Below are positions 42,970 through 52,098 of a stretch of DNA of 64,000 nt, piece after piece. Under the pieces are notes generated by a model that was not told the DNA's origin, ran no database searches, and was given only the letters and a program-made list of their open reading frames with translations. Source of the DNA: 34-65-8 sp964516135 (GTDB lineage: Bacteria > Pseudomonadota > Alphaproteobacteria > Sphingomonadales > Sphingomonadaceae); the NCBI GenBank assembly GCA_964516135.1, contig CAZEWN010000002.1, positions 124,001-188,000 of the forward strand, read 5' to 3'. Each line of letters begins with the position of its first letter. Within the stretch, counting starts at the first letter, position 1. The position numbers and the translations under genes are program-made.

Positions 42970-45374
42970 GCCGGATATTGCTGCTGGTCGGCGCGGCGTC
43001 CACCGCACTGACGTCGTTTCCCCTCCACGCCCAACCCAGCCTTAATCCGCCGCCGATCGCCCCGCGGCCTGATGCCACGTCGGGAATTTATCCCGCCGGC
43101 CAGAACGCAATCGCCGACATGACCGCGAGTTTCGGCGCCATCCCTGATCCTTTCCTGCAGGCGGTCGAGATCGTCAGGGATTTGGGCCCCAACATTACCG
43201 AGGCGCAGTTCGTCCAACGCACCGGGATCACGTTTGATGCCATTGTGCGACTCGAACAACGCGCGAACGCGCTTGCGGCGGATACCGCGCGCCTCCAGCG
43301 CCAAGTCGAATCGGTCCGCGCGGAATACGCGGCGGTAACGCGAGTGCTCACGTCGTTGCGCGCGACGATGGCGCAGACCGAAACCGTTGAAAGTCTCCTC
43401 GGCAACATGTCGGGCGTCAGTCTCTCGCTCATTCGTTCGCACGAGCAGAGGGCGCGCGAGTTGATGACCCAGTTAGCGCGCCTCGACGGGGAATTGCAGG
43501 CGAATATCCGGGTTGGCCATGCCACGGCCAAGGGGATCGGCGGGCTTACGGAACTGAAAACCGCGCTGCAGCGTAGCGGCCTGGTCGGGTTCGCCACCGG
43601 GCTCACCAAGGCGATCGAAAAATACAAGCTGGCGCCGGTTTTCACCGTGCTGGGCGGGATCGGCAGCATCCAGACCGTCTACACGGCAGCCAGCAATCTT
43701 GGCACGTTCGATCCCGGTATGGCCGGTGACCTGAAGTTGACCGGGAATTACGAAACAGGGGCTGGCAATCTCAAGGATGTCACCTTGACCCTGCTCGGCC
43801 TCGGCGCCGCAGGTGTTTCCGGCAATCCGGCCGCGATGCTGGAGGAAATACTCACTGTCAGCACCGGACGGCTGAGCGACATCTATATGGCATATACTGC
43901 ATGGGAGGCAGCGGATGCCGAAGCCGAGCTCGCCCACCGGCAGTACCTGCTAACCCTGATGCGTCGCAACAAGCTGATCAATCAGCGTCAGGCGGCGGCG
44001 ATCCAGGCCGACGTCGCGCGGCTGGGAGCGAATATCGACGCGCTCAACGCCGATCTCGATGCGCGCGCGCCAAACCCCGCGCGCGATCCGAACTGGCGCG
44101 ACCCGCGCTATGATCCCGCGACCGGCCTGCCGATCCCGTCCTATTGGGCCTACTTGCGCGAAAACAGTCCGGAATCCCTCGTCCGGATGGGGATCGATCC
44201 GGAGGCGCCGGTCGGCGGGTGGCCCAACGGGGTGCGCCCACAGGATCGCCCGCGGCAGGCCGCCGCCGAACAGCCTCGGTTCCCGGACGGTCCGGGTTAT
44301 CCGCAGGCGCGCCCGCGACCCAGGCCCGCCCCGGCGAACGGCGTTGCCACCGAAGCCGAGGAAGCGGGGGGCAATGTTCCAGCGGACGATGGCGAGGTAT
44401 TCGACTTCCCCGAGGACGATGAAGAAGCGGGCGATATCGTGCCGGTCAATTCCGCCGAGGGTCGGGGTGGAAGCGGGCGCGCGGGCCTTGACCTTGACGT
44501 GACGCCGCTCGAAATTACCCCGCTTGATTTCGAGCCGGTCACCATGACACCCGTCTCGTTCGAACCACCTGAATGGGTTCCGCCGGTCTTTGAACCGCCA
44601 GAGTGGGTTCCCCCGGAATTCGATCCCCCGGAGCCGAGCCAGATCCCCTGGACGCGCTTCGACGAGGACGATGACGACGAGTACCCGCGCGGCGCGGACA
44701 ATCTCGCCTATGACTTTGGCGACTTGTCGGGAACAGTCGCGACCGACCTCGAACCATGGCGTGAATGGCTGGCGGGACAGGACATGCTGTTTCTCTATCA
44801 GCTGGCCATATCGGCGGGCTATCCCAACCTTGCCTCGGCACTGGCCGATGCGCGTAACCTGATGCGTCGCGCGCGCGACACCGGCTTTCGCCAGTGGGCC
44901 TGGAGCCCGCCAGTCGCGACCGGTGCGATCGGCCTGTGGGCGTCCGAGGCCCAGCGCAACCTGGCGCGCGCGCAGATCATCCTGGGCGACCTGCTGGGTC
45001 AGAGCCGCGACATCTTCTCTACCGGCGGCCTGTCCGACATCGGCATCTCCGGTCTCGATCTCGCCTATCTCCTGCGGGATTTCGGGCTGCAGGATGGCGA
45101 TGTGGTGGACATCACGCTGGAGCAATTCGGACGCACCATCTTCACGACGCGGCTTTCGCTGCTCAACGCGGGCACCAGCTTCAACCAGGTGTTGCGCCCG
45201 GGTGTCGCGCGGTTGGTGATCACCGCGGTCAATGAGGGCGCGATCTCGCCCAACACGGCCGAAATAGAGATCGAGAATGTCGTGCGCGGCGAATCCACCC
45301 AAAGCTATTCCCTGCTCACCGGGGAACAGGCGATCCTGCGGATCGAAAGCAATGCCAAGGGGCCGGCACAATGA
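42966..45374 (+). CDS. Large modular exported protein of unknown function (operon gene 3)
   Basis: An 802-residue protein. Signal peptide 1-22; a coiled-coil-prone helical region 90-185 (RLEQRANALAADTARLQRQ); a hydrophobic, Gly-rich segment 205-300; a second helical pair 310-365; a Pro/Arg-rich linker 370-455; an acidic stretch 470-490; and tandem FEPPEWVPP repeats 532-556 in a Pro/Glu-rich arm. A helical domain 590-680 follows, then a C-terminal beta domain 695-795 (LLRDFGLQDGDVVDITLEQ ... NEGAISPNTAEIEI) resembling a recurrent beta-sandwich module of bacterial surface proteins. The start at 42966 follows gene 2 with an ATGA overlap; the longer frame is discarded. No catalytic motif is seen; probably a scaffold or tether. 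Confidence 0.65.
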   Translation: MSRILLLVGAASTALTSFPLHAQPSLNPPPIAPRPDATSGIYPAGQNAIADMTASFGAIPDPFLQAVEIVRDLGPNITEAQFVQRTGITFDAIVRLEQRANALAADTARLQRQVESVRAEYAAVTRVLTSLRATMAQTETVESLLGNMSGVSLSLIRSHEQRARELMTQLARLDGELQANIRVGHATAKGIGGLTELKTALQRSGLVGFATGLTKAIEKYKLAPVFTVLGGIGSIQTVYTAASNLGTFDPGMAGDLKLTGNYETGAGNLKDVTLTLLGLGAAGVSGNPAAMLEEILTVSTGRLSDIYMAYTAWEAADAEAELAHRQYLLTLMRRNKLINQRQAAAIQADVARLGANIDALNADLDARAPNPARDPNWRDPRYDPATGLPIPSYWAYLRENSPESLVRMGIDPEAPVGGWPNGVRPQDRPRQAAAEQPRFPDGPGYPQARPRPRPAPANGVATEAEEAGGNVPADDGEVFDFPEDDEEAGDIVPVNSAEGRGGSGRAGLDLDVTPLEITPLDFEPVTMTPVSFEPPEWVPPVFEPPEWVPPEFDPPEPSQIPWTRFDEDDDDEYPRGADNLAYDFGDLSGTVATDLEPWREWLAGQDMLFLYQLAISAGYPNLASALADARNLMRRARDTGFRQWAWSPPVATGAIGLWASEAQRNLARAQIILGDLLGQSRDIFSTGGLSDIGISGLDLAYLLRDFGLQDGDVVDITLEQFGRTIFTTRLSLLNAGTSFNQVLRPGVARLVITAVNEGAISPNTAEIEIENVVRGESTQSYSLLTGEQAILRIESNAKGPAQ

Positions 45375-46303
45375 GGGCGGCATCTTGGCTCGTTGTTGTC
45401 GCATCGCCGCTCGGCCTCGGCGCACCCCTTGCCGCCCAGTCGCTGCCCGACATTGGCCGCGCCGTGACCGAGGGCAGCCAGATCGAGGATGCGATCGCGC
45501 GGTCGACCCAGCGAAGGGAAGGCGCCCGCGACGACGAGGAGGCAATTGACGGCGAGGCGGGCATCTATGTCCTTAAGAAAGAGGACATCTTCTTCGTGGC
45601 TGCCAATGCGGGCCTTGCCTATTCGGACAATCCCCTGCGTACGGTGGACAACGTGGGCGGCAGCGGCTCGAACGAGGCGGGCCTTACGGTCGGCATGCAG
45701 ACCATCGTCGCGGGCGACATTGATCTGGGCGCGTCGGTCAATTTCGAGACGACCCGCTATTTCGAGGATTTCGCGCCCTCCAACAACGTCGCCAGCGGTG
45801 CGCTGTCCGCCGGGACGGCGCTGGGTAAGACGCAGCTCTATCTTGGCCTCGCCGCATTCGGTGGGTGGAATCTGGACAGTGAACTGAAGCGGCCAAGTTC
45901 TTTCCACGGCGCAAGCGTGCAGTTGAGCGCCCCCGTTCCGGTCAGCGCAAACCTGCTCCTTCAACCCCTCCTGGTCGCCAGCCGCGTGCTCAGCGAAACG
46001 CAGGAAAACGACCTTTATTCGGTCGGGGGGCGGCTTACCGCCACGACCCGCGTCGGCATTGCGGTGGTATCGGCATCGGTGTCGGCGACCAGGTTCTGGT
46101 ACGACAATTTCTACGAAGACGTTACTTTCGTCGCGCGTCGGGACTGGCAGTACGAAGCCGGTTTGCTGGCGGCCGTTCCCGTCGGCCGGAACGTGCGTCT
46201 CGCTGCTTCGGCGCGCTTCACCCGGCGTGATTCCAGTTTCTTCCTGTCCAACTACGACAGCCTCGACGGCGGTGTGGCGTTCTCGGCGCGATGGCAGTTC
46301 TGA
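45371..46303 (+). CDS. Predicted outer-membrane beta-barrel protein (operon gene 4)
   Basis: A 310-residue protein with a signal peptide (SWLVVVASPLGLGAPLAAQ), an acidic N-terminal plug-like stretch (25-65) and then alternating amphipathic strands (IFFVAANAGLAYSDNPL, LTVGMQTIVAGDIDLGASVNFETTRYF, LSAGTALGKTQLYLGLAAFGGW) to a C-terminal Phe (VAFSARWQF), as required for BAM-dependent insertion. About 12 strands are likely. The exact family is not known to me. The ATGA overlap with gene 3 ties it to the large exported protein, for which it may be the outer-membrane partner. It converges on the kinase gene with an 18-bp gap. Confidence 0.68.
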   Translation: MRAASWLVVVASPLGLGAPLAAQSLPDIGRAVTEGSQIEDAIARSTQRREGARDDEEAIDGEAGIYVLKKEDIFFVAANAGLAYSDNPLRTVDNVGGSGSNEAGLTVGMQTIVAGDIDLGASVNFETTRYFEDFAPSNNVASGALSAGTALGKTQLYLGLAAFGGWNLDSELKRPSSFHGASVQLSAPVPVSANLLLQPLLVASRVLSETQENDLYSVGGRLTATTRVGIAVVSASVSATRFWYDNFYEDVTFVARRDWQYEAGLLAAVPVGRNVRLAASARFTRRDSSFFLSNYDSLDGGVAFSARWQF

Positions 46304-46321
46304 CCGGGCGGCAGGCGCGGT

Positions 46322-48685
46322 TCAGCCGGGGCAGTTCGTTGCCATGCGATCGCGCAGGATACGCAGGTTCACGTCCTCGTCGAACGGGGTCAGGAGACCG
46401 CGCCTGCGTAACTGGTCGAATTGCACCATCGCTTCTCGGTCCGCCGCGCAGGCGGCCCGCGTTCGCTTGCCCGCGATGAGGGCTTCGCCGACCAGAGTGT
46501 GCGAATAGGCGAGGTCGCGCGCGACAACAGGGGTGCCTTCGGTCTCCAGCAATCCGCGCAGCCGCGCCTGATGCGCGCGGATGCGCGCGATTGCCTCGTC
46601 AGTCCGCCCCGCCAGGCCGAGCGCTTGCGCGAGCGCAACCCGCATGACCGATGACTGCCTGCGTGCATTCCGATCGGATGGTTCAAGCTCGGCAGCGCGC
46701 GCCGCGAAAGCCTCGGCGGAGCGCAATGTCGGAATGGCTTCGTCGTACCTGCCCAAGCTGGTAAGCGTGGTTCCGACTTCCCACGCCACGACAGCCTGTC
46801 GGCCCCGGAAATACGAACTCTCGCCGGCATCGCTAACTGCCAGGCCAACCAGGCGCGAGCTATCACGGTACATCGCGAGCGCTTCATCAGGTCGTTTCAG
46901 GTAATACGCGGCTTCGGCCTTGAGCGATAGCGCACGGGCACGATCGAGCCTCGACATGCCGGAGTCGATGTCCGGCATCAGCGCGAGGCTTCGATCCGCC
47001 GCCGCCTCCTGTTCGGCAAATCGCCCTTGCCAGCCGCGAAGCTCGGCCAAAACAATGGCAAATTCTCGTTCGAGCGCTGGATGTCGCCGGCCCAGCGCCG
47101 AGATGGCGGCGCGCGCCTCCATCGCCAGGGCTTCCGCAGTCTCGACATCGCCCTTCATCCAGGCCGCAAGGCGGACGCGCTCGATCCGGATGCGGGCGAT
47201 CAACTCGCGCGCATCGCGGCCGGGCAAGGGCAGCGCAATCGCCTCGGCCCGCTCGAGGTTTCGCTCGGACAGGTCCGCCAGGCCGAGGTTGGGGCGTCCG
47301 TTGCGGCCCTGCAGCATGGCGAGGTGGAGCAAGCCGTCCGCCGTTTCGAAGCGTAGGCCATCTGGCGCGTCGGCAGTCGCGGCCAAGCGCTCGAGATAGC
47401 GTTGCGCCTGGCCAGCCGCCTCGACCCGCTGCGGGAGCGATCGGGGCGAATGTTCCAGCGATGGGATCAGGTCGTAGAGCAAATACCGCGCGACCCCGCG
47501 CGCGTCTGCGAAACGGGCGTTTGCCTCGGCCCGCGCGGCGTCCGCGCGCCAAGACTGTACCGTGGCGGTGATTGCCAGCGCGGCGAGAGCCATCCCCGCC
47601 ACGCTGGTCAACAGCAACCCCAGCCGATGGCGCAAGACGAACCGGCCGGCGCGATAGTGCCAACTCGCTTCGCCCCGAGCGCGCACCGGCACGTGCGCGA
47701 GGTGCCGCCGCACGTCCGAAGCAAAGGCCGAAGGGTCGGGATAGCGGGCCGCCGGATCTTCGGCGAGGGCCATCCCGACCATCGCCGCAAGGTCTCCTGT
47801 GAGCAGCCCGTGGGGCAGATGCGTGCCAGGGACGACCGGGCTTGTGCCTGGCCAAGTCCGATGACCAAGCATCGCCATCAGGAGCATGCCCAGGCTGAAC
47901 ACGTCGCCGGCGACGGTCGGTGCTTCACCCGCCAGCCGTTCGGGCGCTGAGAACCGACGGGTCAGCGGATAATGCGCCACCGTGGCTGCGGCTGATGCGT
48001 CAATGCCCTCGATCAGGCGGGCAATTCCGAAATCGAGCAGGTAGATCCGTCCCTCCGCATCCATCAGCACGTTGGACGGCTTGATATCGGCGTGGACGAC
48101 CAACCTGCGATGCGCGAACGCAACCGTTTCGCATATCGTTTCGAACACCCGCAATCGTTCGAGCAGGGAGGCGCCACGCTGGTCGAGAGCGAGATCGACC
48201 GGCATTCCGTCGACGAAATCCATCGCCAGCCACGGGCGCCCATCCACTTCCCCGCCGTCGATGATGCGAACGATGGAGGGATGGTTCAACCGGGCGAGTA
48301 TCCGCCGTTCCTCGGCGAAACGTGCCAGGACGCGGTCGTGTGCGATGTCAACGCGGATCAGCTTGATCGCGACGGTTTGCTCGAACAAGCCGTCGGCGCG
48401 CTGCGCCAGGACAACCGTTCCCATGCCGCCACGCGCGATTTCCCTTATGACACGAAAAGGCCCGATCCGCGCCGGGATTTCGTCATCGCATTCCGTCCCC
48501 GGAACGAGGCTCAGCGTGGGGAGCAGCGCCAGGTCGCGATCCCCGTACGACATAAGGCGCTGGACCCGCGTGAGGAGCTCGTCCTGCCCGGCGCACGTGG
48601 CGAATAGATATTCGTCCCGCGCATGCCGATCGTCGATGGCCAATGCCTCCTCGACAATACGCAGTGCCTCGACGTCAGACGCCAT
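46322..48685 (-). CDS. Transmembrane Ser/Thr protein kinase with C-terminal TPR-like domain
   Basis: A 787-residue Hanks-type kinase. N-terminal helical region 1-72; kinase domain 74-335 with GGMGTVV (86-92), VAIK (Lys108), Glu in FAEERRIL, the catalytic loop HADIKPSN (Asp200, with Ala in place of the usual HRD Arg), DFG 218-220 and SAPE 246-249. The transmembrane helix is at about 355-377, followed by about 400 residues of helical, TPR-type repeats that would lie in the periplasm and act as sensor. The start is the ATG at 48685, with GGGGGGCT upstream. Paired with the ECF-like sigma factor and convergent on the exported-protein operon. Confidence 0.88.
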   Translation of the reverse strand: MASDVEALRIVEEALAIDDRHARDEYLFATCAGQDELLTRVQRLMSYGDRDLALLPTLSLVPGTECDDEIPARIGPFRVIREIARGGMGTVVLAQRADGLFEQTVAIKLIRVDIAHDRVLARFAEERRILARLNHPSIVRIIDGGEVDGRPWLAMDFVDGMPVDLALDQRGASLLERLRVFETICETVAFAHRRLVVHADIKPSNVLMDAEGRIYLLDFGIARLIEGIDASAAATVAHYPLTRRFSAPERLAGEAPTVAGDVFSLGMLLMAMLGHRTWPGTSPVVPGTHLPHGLLTGDLAAMVGMALAEDPAARYPDPSAFASDVRRHLAHVPVRARGEASWHYRAGRFVLRHRLGLLLTSVAGMALAALAITATVQSWRADAARAEANARFADARGVARYLLYDLIPSLEHSPRSLPQRVEAAGQAQRYLERLAATADAPDGLRFETADGLLHLAMLQGRNGRPNLGLADLSERNLERAEAIALPLPGRDARELIARIRIERVRLAAWMKGDVETAEALAMEARAAISALGRRHPALEREFAIVLAELRGWQGRFAEQEAAADRSLALMPDIDSGMSRLDRARALSLKAEAAYYLKRPDEALAMYRDSSRLVGLAVSDAGESSYFRGRQAVVAWEVGTTLTSLGRYDEAIPTLRSAEAFAARAAELEPSDRNARRQSSVMRVALAQALGLAGRTDEAIARIRAHQARLRGLLETEGTPVVARDLAYSHTLVGEALIAGKRTRAACAADREAMVQFDQLRRRGLLTPFDEDVNLRILRDRMATNCPG

Positions 48686-48713
48686 GCCAGCCCCCCGGCG
48701 GCGACCCGGGCGC

Positions 48714-48742
48714 AGAATAACCGTCGCCGGGGCACGTGTCAG
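48714..48742 (-). promoter_or_regulatory. Sigma-70 promoter of the Ser/Thr kinase gene
   Basis: On the minus strand: CTGACA (48742-48737), 17-bp spacer, TATTCT (48719-48714), about 29 bp before the ATG at 48685. Good hexamers at ideal spacing, so the kinase is probably made constitutively from the housekeeping sigma factor. Confidence 0.5.
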
Positions 48743-48882
48743 CCCCCGTTGCCGCTGGCGTCGGCTGGAAGAGCAGTTCGGCCAACGACGCGACCCAGGA
48801 CGCGTCGCCCCCGATCGAACACGGAACAAGCGGGCACAACCACGGAACGTGCGGTTATGATCGGCAGGGGAGGTTAAACCAC

Positions 48883-48959
48883 TGGTCGGGACGAGAGGAT
48901 TCGAACCTCCGACCCCCACACCCCCAGTGTGATGCGCTACCAGGCTGCGCTACGTCCCG
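48883..48959 (-). tRNA. tRNA-Pro(GGG)
   Basis: A cloverleaf on the minus strand. CGGGACG pairs with CGTCCCG, with discriminator A and an encoded CCA. Anticodon arm TCACA-CTGGGGG-TGTGG with anticodon GGG (48925-48923); T-arm GGAGG-TTCGAAT-CCTCT. 77 nt. It shares the proline acceptor and D-arm pattern with the tRNA-Pro(TGG) at 31931. Confidence 0.95.
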
Positions 48960-49166
48960 AGCCAGTGGAGGGCGGGCCTATAGGGGGCGGTTGGCGGGCT
49001 GGCAAGCGCGGATCGGACGACAGGAAAAATCGGGTTCGTTTGCAGCGGGCTTGCTTTGCTGCTAGGCGCGCCCACCTAGCGCAAGGGGCGACGGCCGGGG
49101 CGGGGCAACCTGTCGCGAAGCGGCGCCTCCGCACCGCCCGAATTCTTATCCGATAGGCAGATTCCG

Positions 49167-49487
49167 ATGCTCGACTTACTCGCCGCCGCGGCCGCCCCGC
49201 AACAGGCGCCCGCCTGGATGGGCTGGCTTCCCATCGTCGGCATGATCTTAATCTTCTGGTTCCTGATCATCCGCCCGCAGATGAAGCAGGCCAAGGCCCA
49301 CCGCGAAAAGATAGCCGGTATCAAGAAGGGCGACCAGGTGGTCACGCAGGGCGGCATTCTGGGCAAGATCACTCGGGTCGACGAGCACTATGCCGACGTC
49401 GAGATCGCACAGGGGGTTAAGGTCAAGGTGGTCAAAAGCACCATCGGCGACATCGTGCCCCCGGGCGGCGCGGCCGCCAACGACTGA
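49167..49487 (+). CDS. yajC: Sec translocon accessory subunit YajC
   Basis: A 106-residue protein. A single N-terminal membrane helix (MGWLPIVGMILIFWFLIIRPQMKQ, about 18-41) is followed by the conserved cytosolic domain KKGDQVVTQGGILGKITRVDEHYADVEIAQGVKVKVVKSTI. It associates with SecD-SecF to help proton-driven protein export. It is the first gene of yajC-secD-secF, with 22 bp to secD. The 207-bp region upstream, after tRNA-Pro, must hold the operon promoter (a TTGCAG/TAGGCG pair near 49040-49070 is a weak candidate). Confidence 0.95.
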   Translation: MLDLLAAAAAPQQAPAWMGWLPIVGMILIFWFLIIRPQMKQAKAHREKIAGIKKGDQVVTQGGILGKITRVDEHYADVEIAQGVKVKVVKSTIGDIVPPGGAAAND

Positions 49488-49509
49488 CGGTATCGAGGGA
49501 CCGGCACAA

Positions 49510-51108
49510 ATGCTCGAATTTCCGACCTGGAAGAAGGTCTGGCTGTGGGGGATCACGCTGGCGTGCTGTCTGGCGGCGGTTCCCTCGATCTTCTCGATCG
49601 CCAACGTGCGCTGGCCCGACGCGCTGCCCGAGCCGTTGGTCAACCTCGGGCTTGATCTTGCCGGGGGCAGCCACATCCTGCTGGAGGCGGACGCTAGCCA
49701 GGTAGCCGAGCAACGGCTGGAAAACATGGAAGAGGCGGTTCGCAATGTCGCGCGTACCGCCGAACCGCGTATCCGCATCGGCGATGTTTCGACGCGCGGT
49801 GGACAACTGTCGTTCATGGTGGAAAGCACTGCCGACGTCGACCGGACGCGCGAACTGATCATGCCCCTGGTGAACGGCACCGGTCTCACGCGCGAATGGG
49901 ACCTGCAGGTTGTCGACCAGACCCGTTTTGTACTGACGCCAACCAGTGCCGGGTTGGACCAGGCGGTGACCGACGCGATGGACAGTGCCACCGAGGTGGT
50001 GCGTAAACGCATCGACGAACTGGGTACACGCGAGCCGACCATCATCCGTCAGGGCGATACCCGCATCGTGGTGCAGGTGCCCGGTTTGCAGGATCCGGAT
50101 CAGCTCAAGGCGCTGCTCGGCCAGACCGCGCAACTCGAATTCAAGCTGGTCGATCAGGGCGCCCTGCCCGCCGATGTCGCGCAGGGCATCGCGCCGGCCG
50201 GTAGCCAGATTTTTCCCTACGCACCGGGCAGCGACTTCGAGGGACAGTCGATCGCCGTGCGCCGACTTGGGGGTATACAGGGCGATAACCTGATCAATGC
50301 CCAGCAGAGCTTCGATCCGCAGACCAACGAACCGGTCGTCAACATCCAGTTCGACCAGCAGGGCGGCGCGCGGTTCGCCCGCCTGACGCAGGAGAATGTC
50401 GGCAAGCCGTTCGCGATCATCCTCGACGGACAGGTGATATCCGCACCGAACATCAACGAGCCGATCCTGGGCGGCAGTGCGCAGATCGCGGGCAGTTTCA
50501 CGGTCGAGAGCGCGAACCAGCTCGCCATTTCGCTTCGTTCGGGCGCCCTGCCAGTCGATCTGGCGGTGGTGGAGGAGCGCACGGTCGGGCCCGATCTGGG
50601 CGCGGATTCGATCAGGCAGGGCGTGATCGCGATGGTTATCGGATCGCTCGCGGTCATCGTGCTGATGATGGCGACTTATGGGCGCTTCGGTGTCTATGCG
50701 ACCGTTGCCCTGCTCATCAACGTCCTGATGATCCTCGGCCTGATGGCGGTGCTGGGAACCACGCTGACCCTGCCAGGCATTGCCGGTTTCGTGCTGACGA
50801 TTGGCGCCGCGGTCGATGCCAACGTGCTGATCAACGAGCGGATACGGGAGGAGCGAAGGCGCGGGCGGCGCGTGGTCGCCGCGGTCGAGGCCGGATACAA
50901 GGAAGCCAGCCGCGCGATCTACGATGCCAACGTCACGAACTTCATCGCCGGGGTGTTGCTGTTCATGTTTGGCTCTGGCCCGGTGCGCGGTTTTGCGGTC
51001 GTGCTGGTCATCGGCCTGTTCACCAGCGTCTTTACCGCTGTGACCCTCACCCGGATGTGGGTCGCCGACTGGCTGCGCAAGGCGCGGCCCACCGAACTCA
51101 ATCTGTAA
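49510..51108 (+). CDS. secD: Protein translocase subunit SecD
   Basis: A 532-residue RND-type membrane protein with six transmembrane helices and a large P1 periplasmic domain. Motifs: NLGLDLAGGSHILLEAD near the N-terminus, FAIILDGQVISAPNINEPI, LRSGALPVDLAVVEERTVGPDLG, and TIGAAVDANVLINERIREE. The start at 49510 (MLEFPTWKKVW) is preceded by GAGGGA about 9 nt away; the open frame upstream overlaps yajC out of phase. It acts with SecF to pull exported chains through SecYEG. Confidence 0.95.
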   Translation: MLEFPTWKKVWLWGITLACCLAAVPSIFSIANVRWPDALPEPLVNLGLDLAGGSHILLEADASQVAEQRLENMEEAVRNVARTAEPRIRIGDVSTRGGQLSFMVESTADVDRTRELIMPLVNGTGLTREWDLQVVDQTRFVLTPTSAGLDQAVTDAMDSATEVVRKRIDELGTREPTIIRQGDTRIVVQVPGLQDPDQLKALLGQTAQLEFKLVDQGALPADVAQGIAPAGSQIFPYAPGSDFEGQSIAVRRLGGIQGDNLINAQQSFDPQTNEPVVNIQFDQQGGARFARLTQENVGKPFAIILDGQVISAPNINEPILGGSAQIAGSFTVESANQLAISLRSGALPVDLAVVEERTVGPDLGADSIRQGVIAMVIGSLAVIVLMMATYGRFGVYATVALLINVLMILGLMAVLGTTLTLPGIAGFVLTIGAAVDANVLINERIREERRRGRRVVAAVEAGYKEASRAIYDANVTNFIAGVLLFMFGSGPVRGFAVVLVIGLFTSVFTAVTLTRMWVADWLRKARPTELNL

Positions 51109-51120
51109 GGGACCGCGACG

Positions 51121-52098
51121 ATGCGTCTCCTCAAGCTCGTACCCGACGACACCAATATCCAGTTCCTCAGGTGGCGGGTCCCGTTCTTCGTGTTCAGCCT
51201 TGTGCTGATCATGGGAAGCTGGGGTCTGGTGCTGGGCAAGGGGCTGAATTTCGGCGTCGATTTTGCCGGCGGGCTGGAAGTTCGCGCGACCTATACCCAG
51301 AGCGAAGTCGCGCCGGTGGCGGAAATTCGCCAGCAACTCGAACAGATCGGCTATGAATCACCCACCGTGCAGCAGTTCGGTGATGACAACCAGGTCTCGA
51401 TCCGCGTCAGCCTGTCCGAAGACCAGTCCGGCGACAAGGAAGCGGCGCAGGAGGCGGCTAACGCGATCGTCGCCGAACTGCGCGACGCCCATCCCGATTT
51501 TCGCCTCGACGGCAACGACAACGTGTCGGGCAAGGTTTCGGGCGAGTTCCGAAATGATGCCGCGCTGGCACTGGCGCTGGCGATGATCGCCGTGGCGCTT
51601 TACATATGGGTACGGTTCGAATGGCAGTTCGGCGTCGGGGCGCTGTTCGCTCTGCTGCATGATACTTCCATCGCGCTTGGGTTCTACGCGCTCACGCAGA
51701 TTGAGTTCAGCCTGCAGAGCGTTGCGGCGGTGCTTGCGATTATCGGCTACTCGCTCAACGATACGGTCGTGGTATACGACCGCATCCGTGAAAACCTGAA
51801 GAAATACCGCAAGATGCCCATGGTCGAATTGCTCGACCTGTCGGTCAACGAAACGCTGTCACGCACTGTGATGACCACCTTGTCGCTCGCGCTGGCTTTG
51901 CTTCCGCTGATCCTGTTTGGTCCTGCCAGCCTGTTCGGCATGGCTGCGCCGTTGTTTCTCGCTCTGATCGTCGGCACATATAGCTCGGTCTATCTCGCCG
52001 CGCCGCTGCTGATCTGGCTGGGGGTCACTTCGGACAGTTTCGTGCCCGAGGAAACCGCCGCCGACCGTCAGGAGGCCGCCGCGCGCAAGCTCACCTGA
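51121..52098 (+). CDS. secF: Protein translocase subunit SecF
   Basis: A 325-residue six-helix partner of SecD. Motifs: LNFGVDFAGGLEVRATY, the P4 head, then AIIGYSLNDTVVVYDRIRENL, the conserved fourth-helix charged segment, and TLSLALALLPLILFG. It lies 12 bp downstream of secD. Its 3' end overlaps a convergent glycosyltransferase by 8 bp. Confidence 0.95.
   Translation: MRLLKLVPDDTNIQFLRWRVPFFVFSLVLIMGSWGLVLGKGLNFGVDFAGGLEVRATYTQSEVAPVAEIRQQLEQIGYESPTVQQFGDDNQVSIRVSLSEDQSGDKEAAQEAANAIVAELRDAHPDFRLDGNDNVSGKVSGEFRNDAALALALAMIAVALYIWVRFEWQFGVGALFALLHDTSIALGFYALTQIEFSLQSVAAVLAIIGYSLNDTVVVYDRIRENLKKYRKMPMVELLDLSVNETLSRTVMTTLSLALALLPLILFGPASLFGMAAPLFLALIVGTYSSVYLAAPLLIWLGVTSDSFVPEETAADRQEAAARKLT

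Noticed and set aside
49432..51336. A 634-codon minus-strand frame opposite secD/secF
   Set aside because: Shadow of the secDF codons; His/Arg/Asp-rich with no motif.
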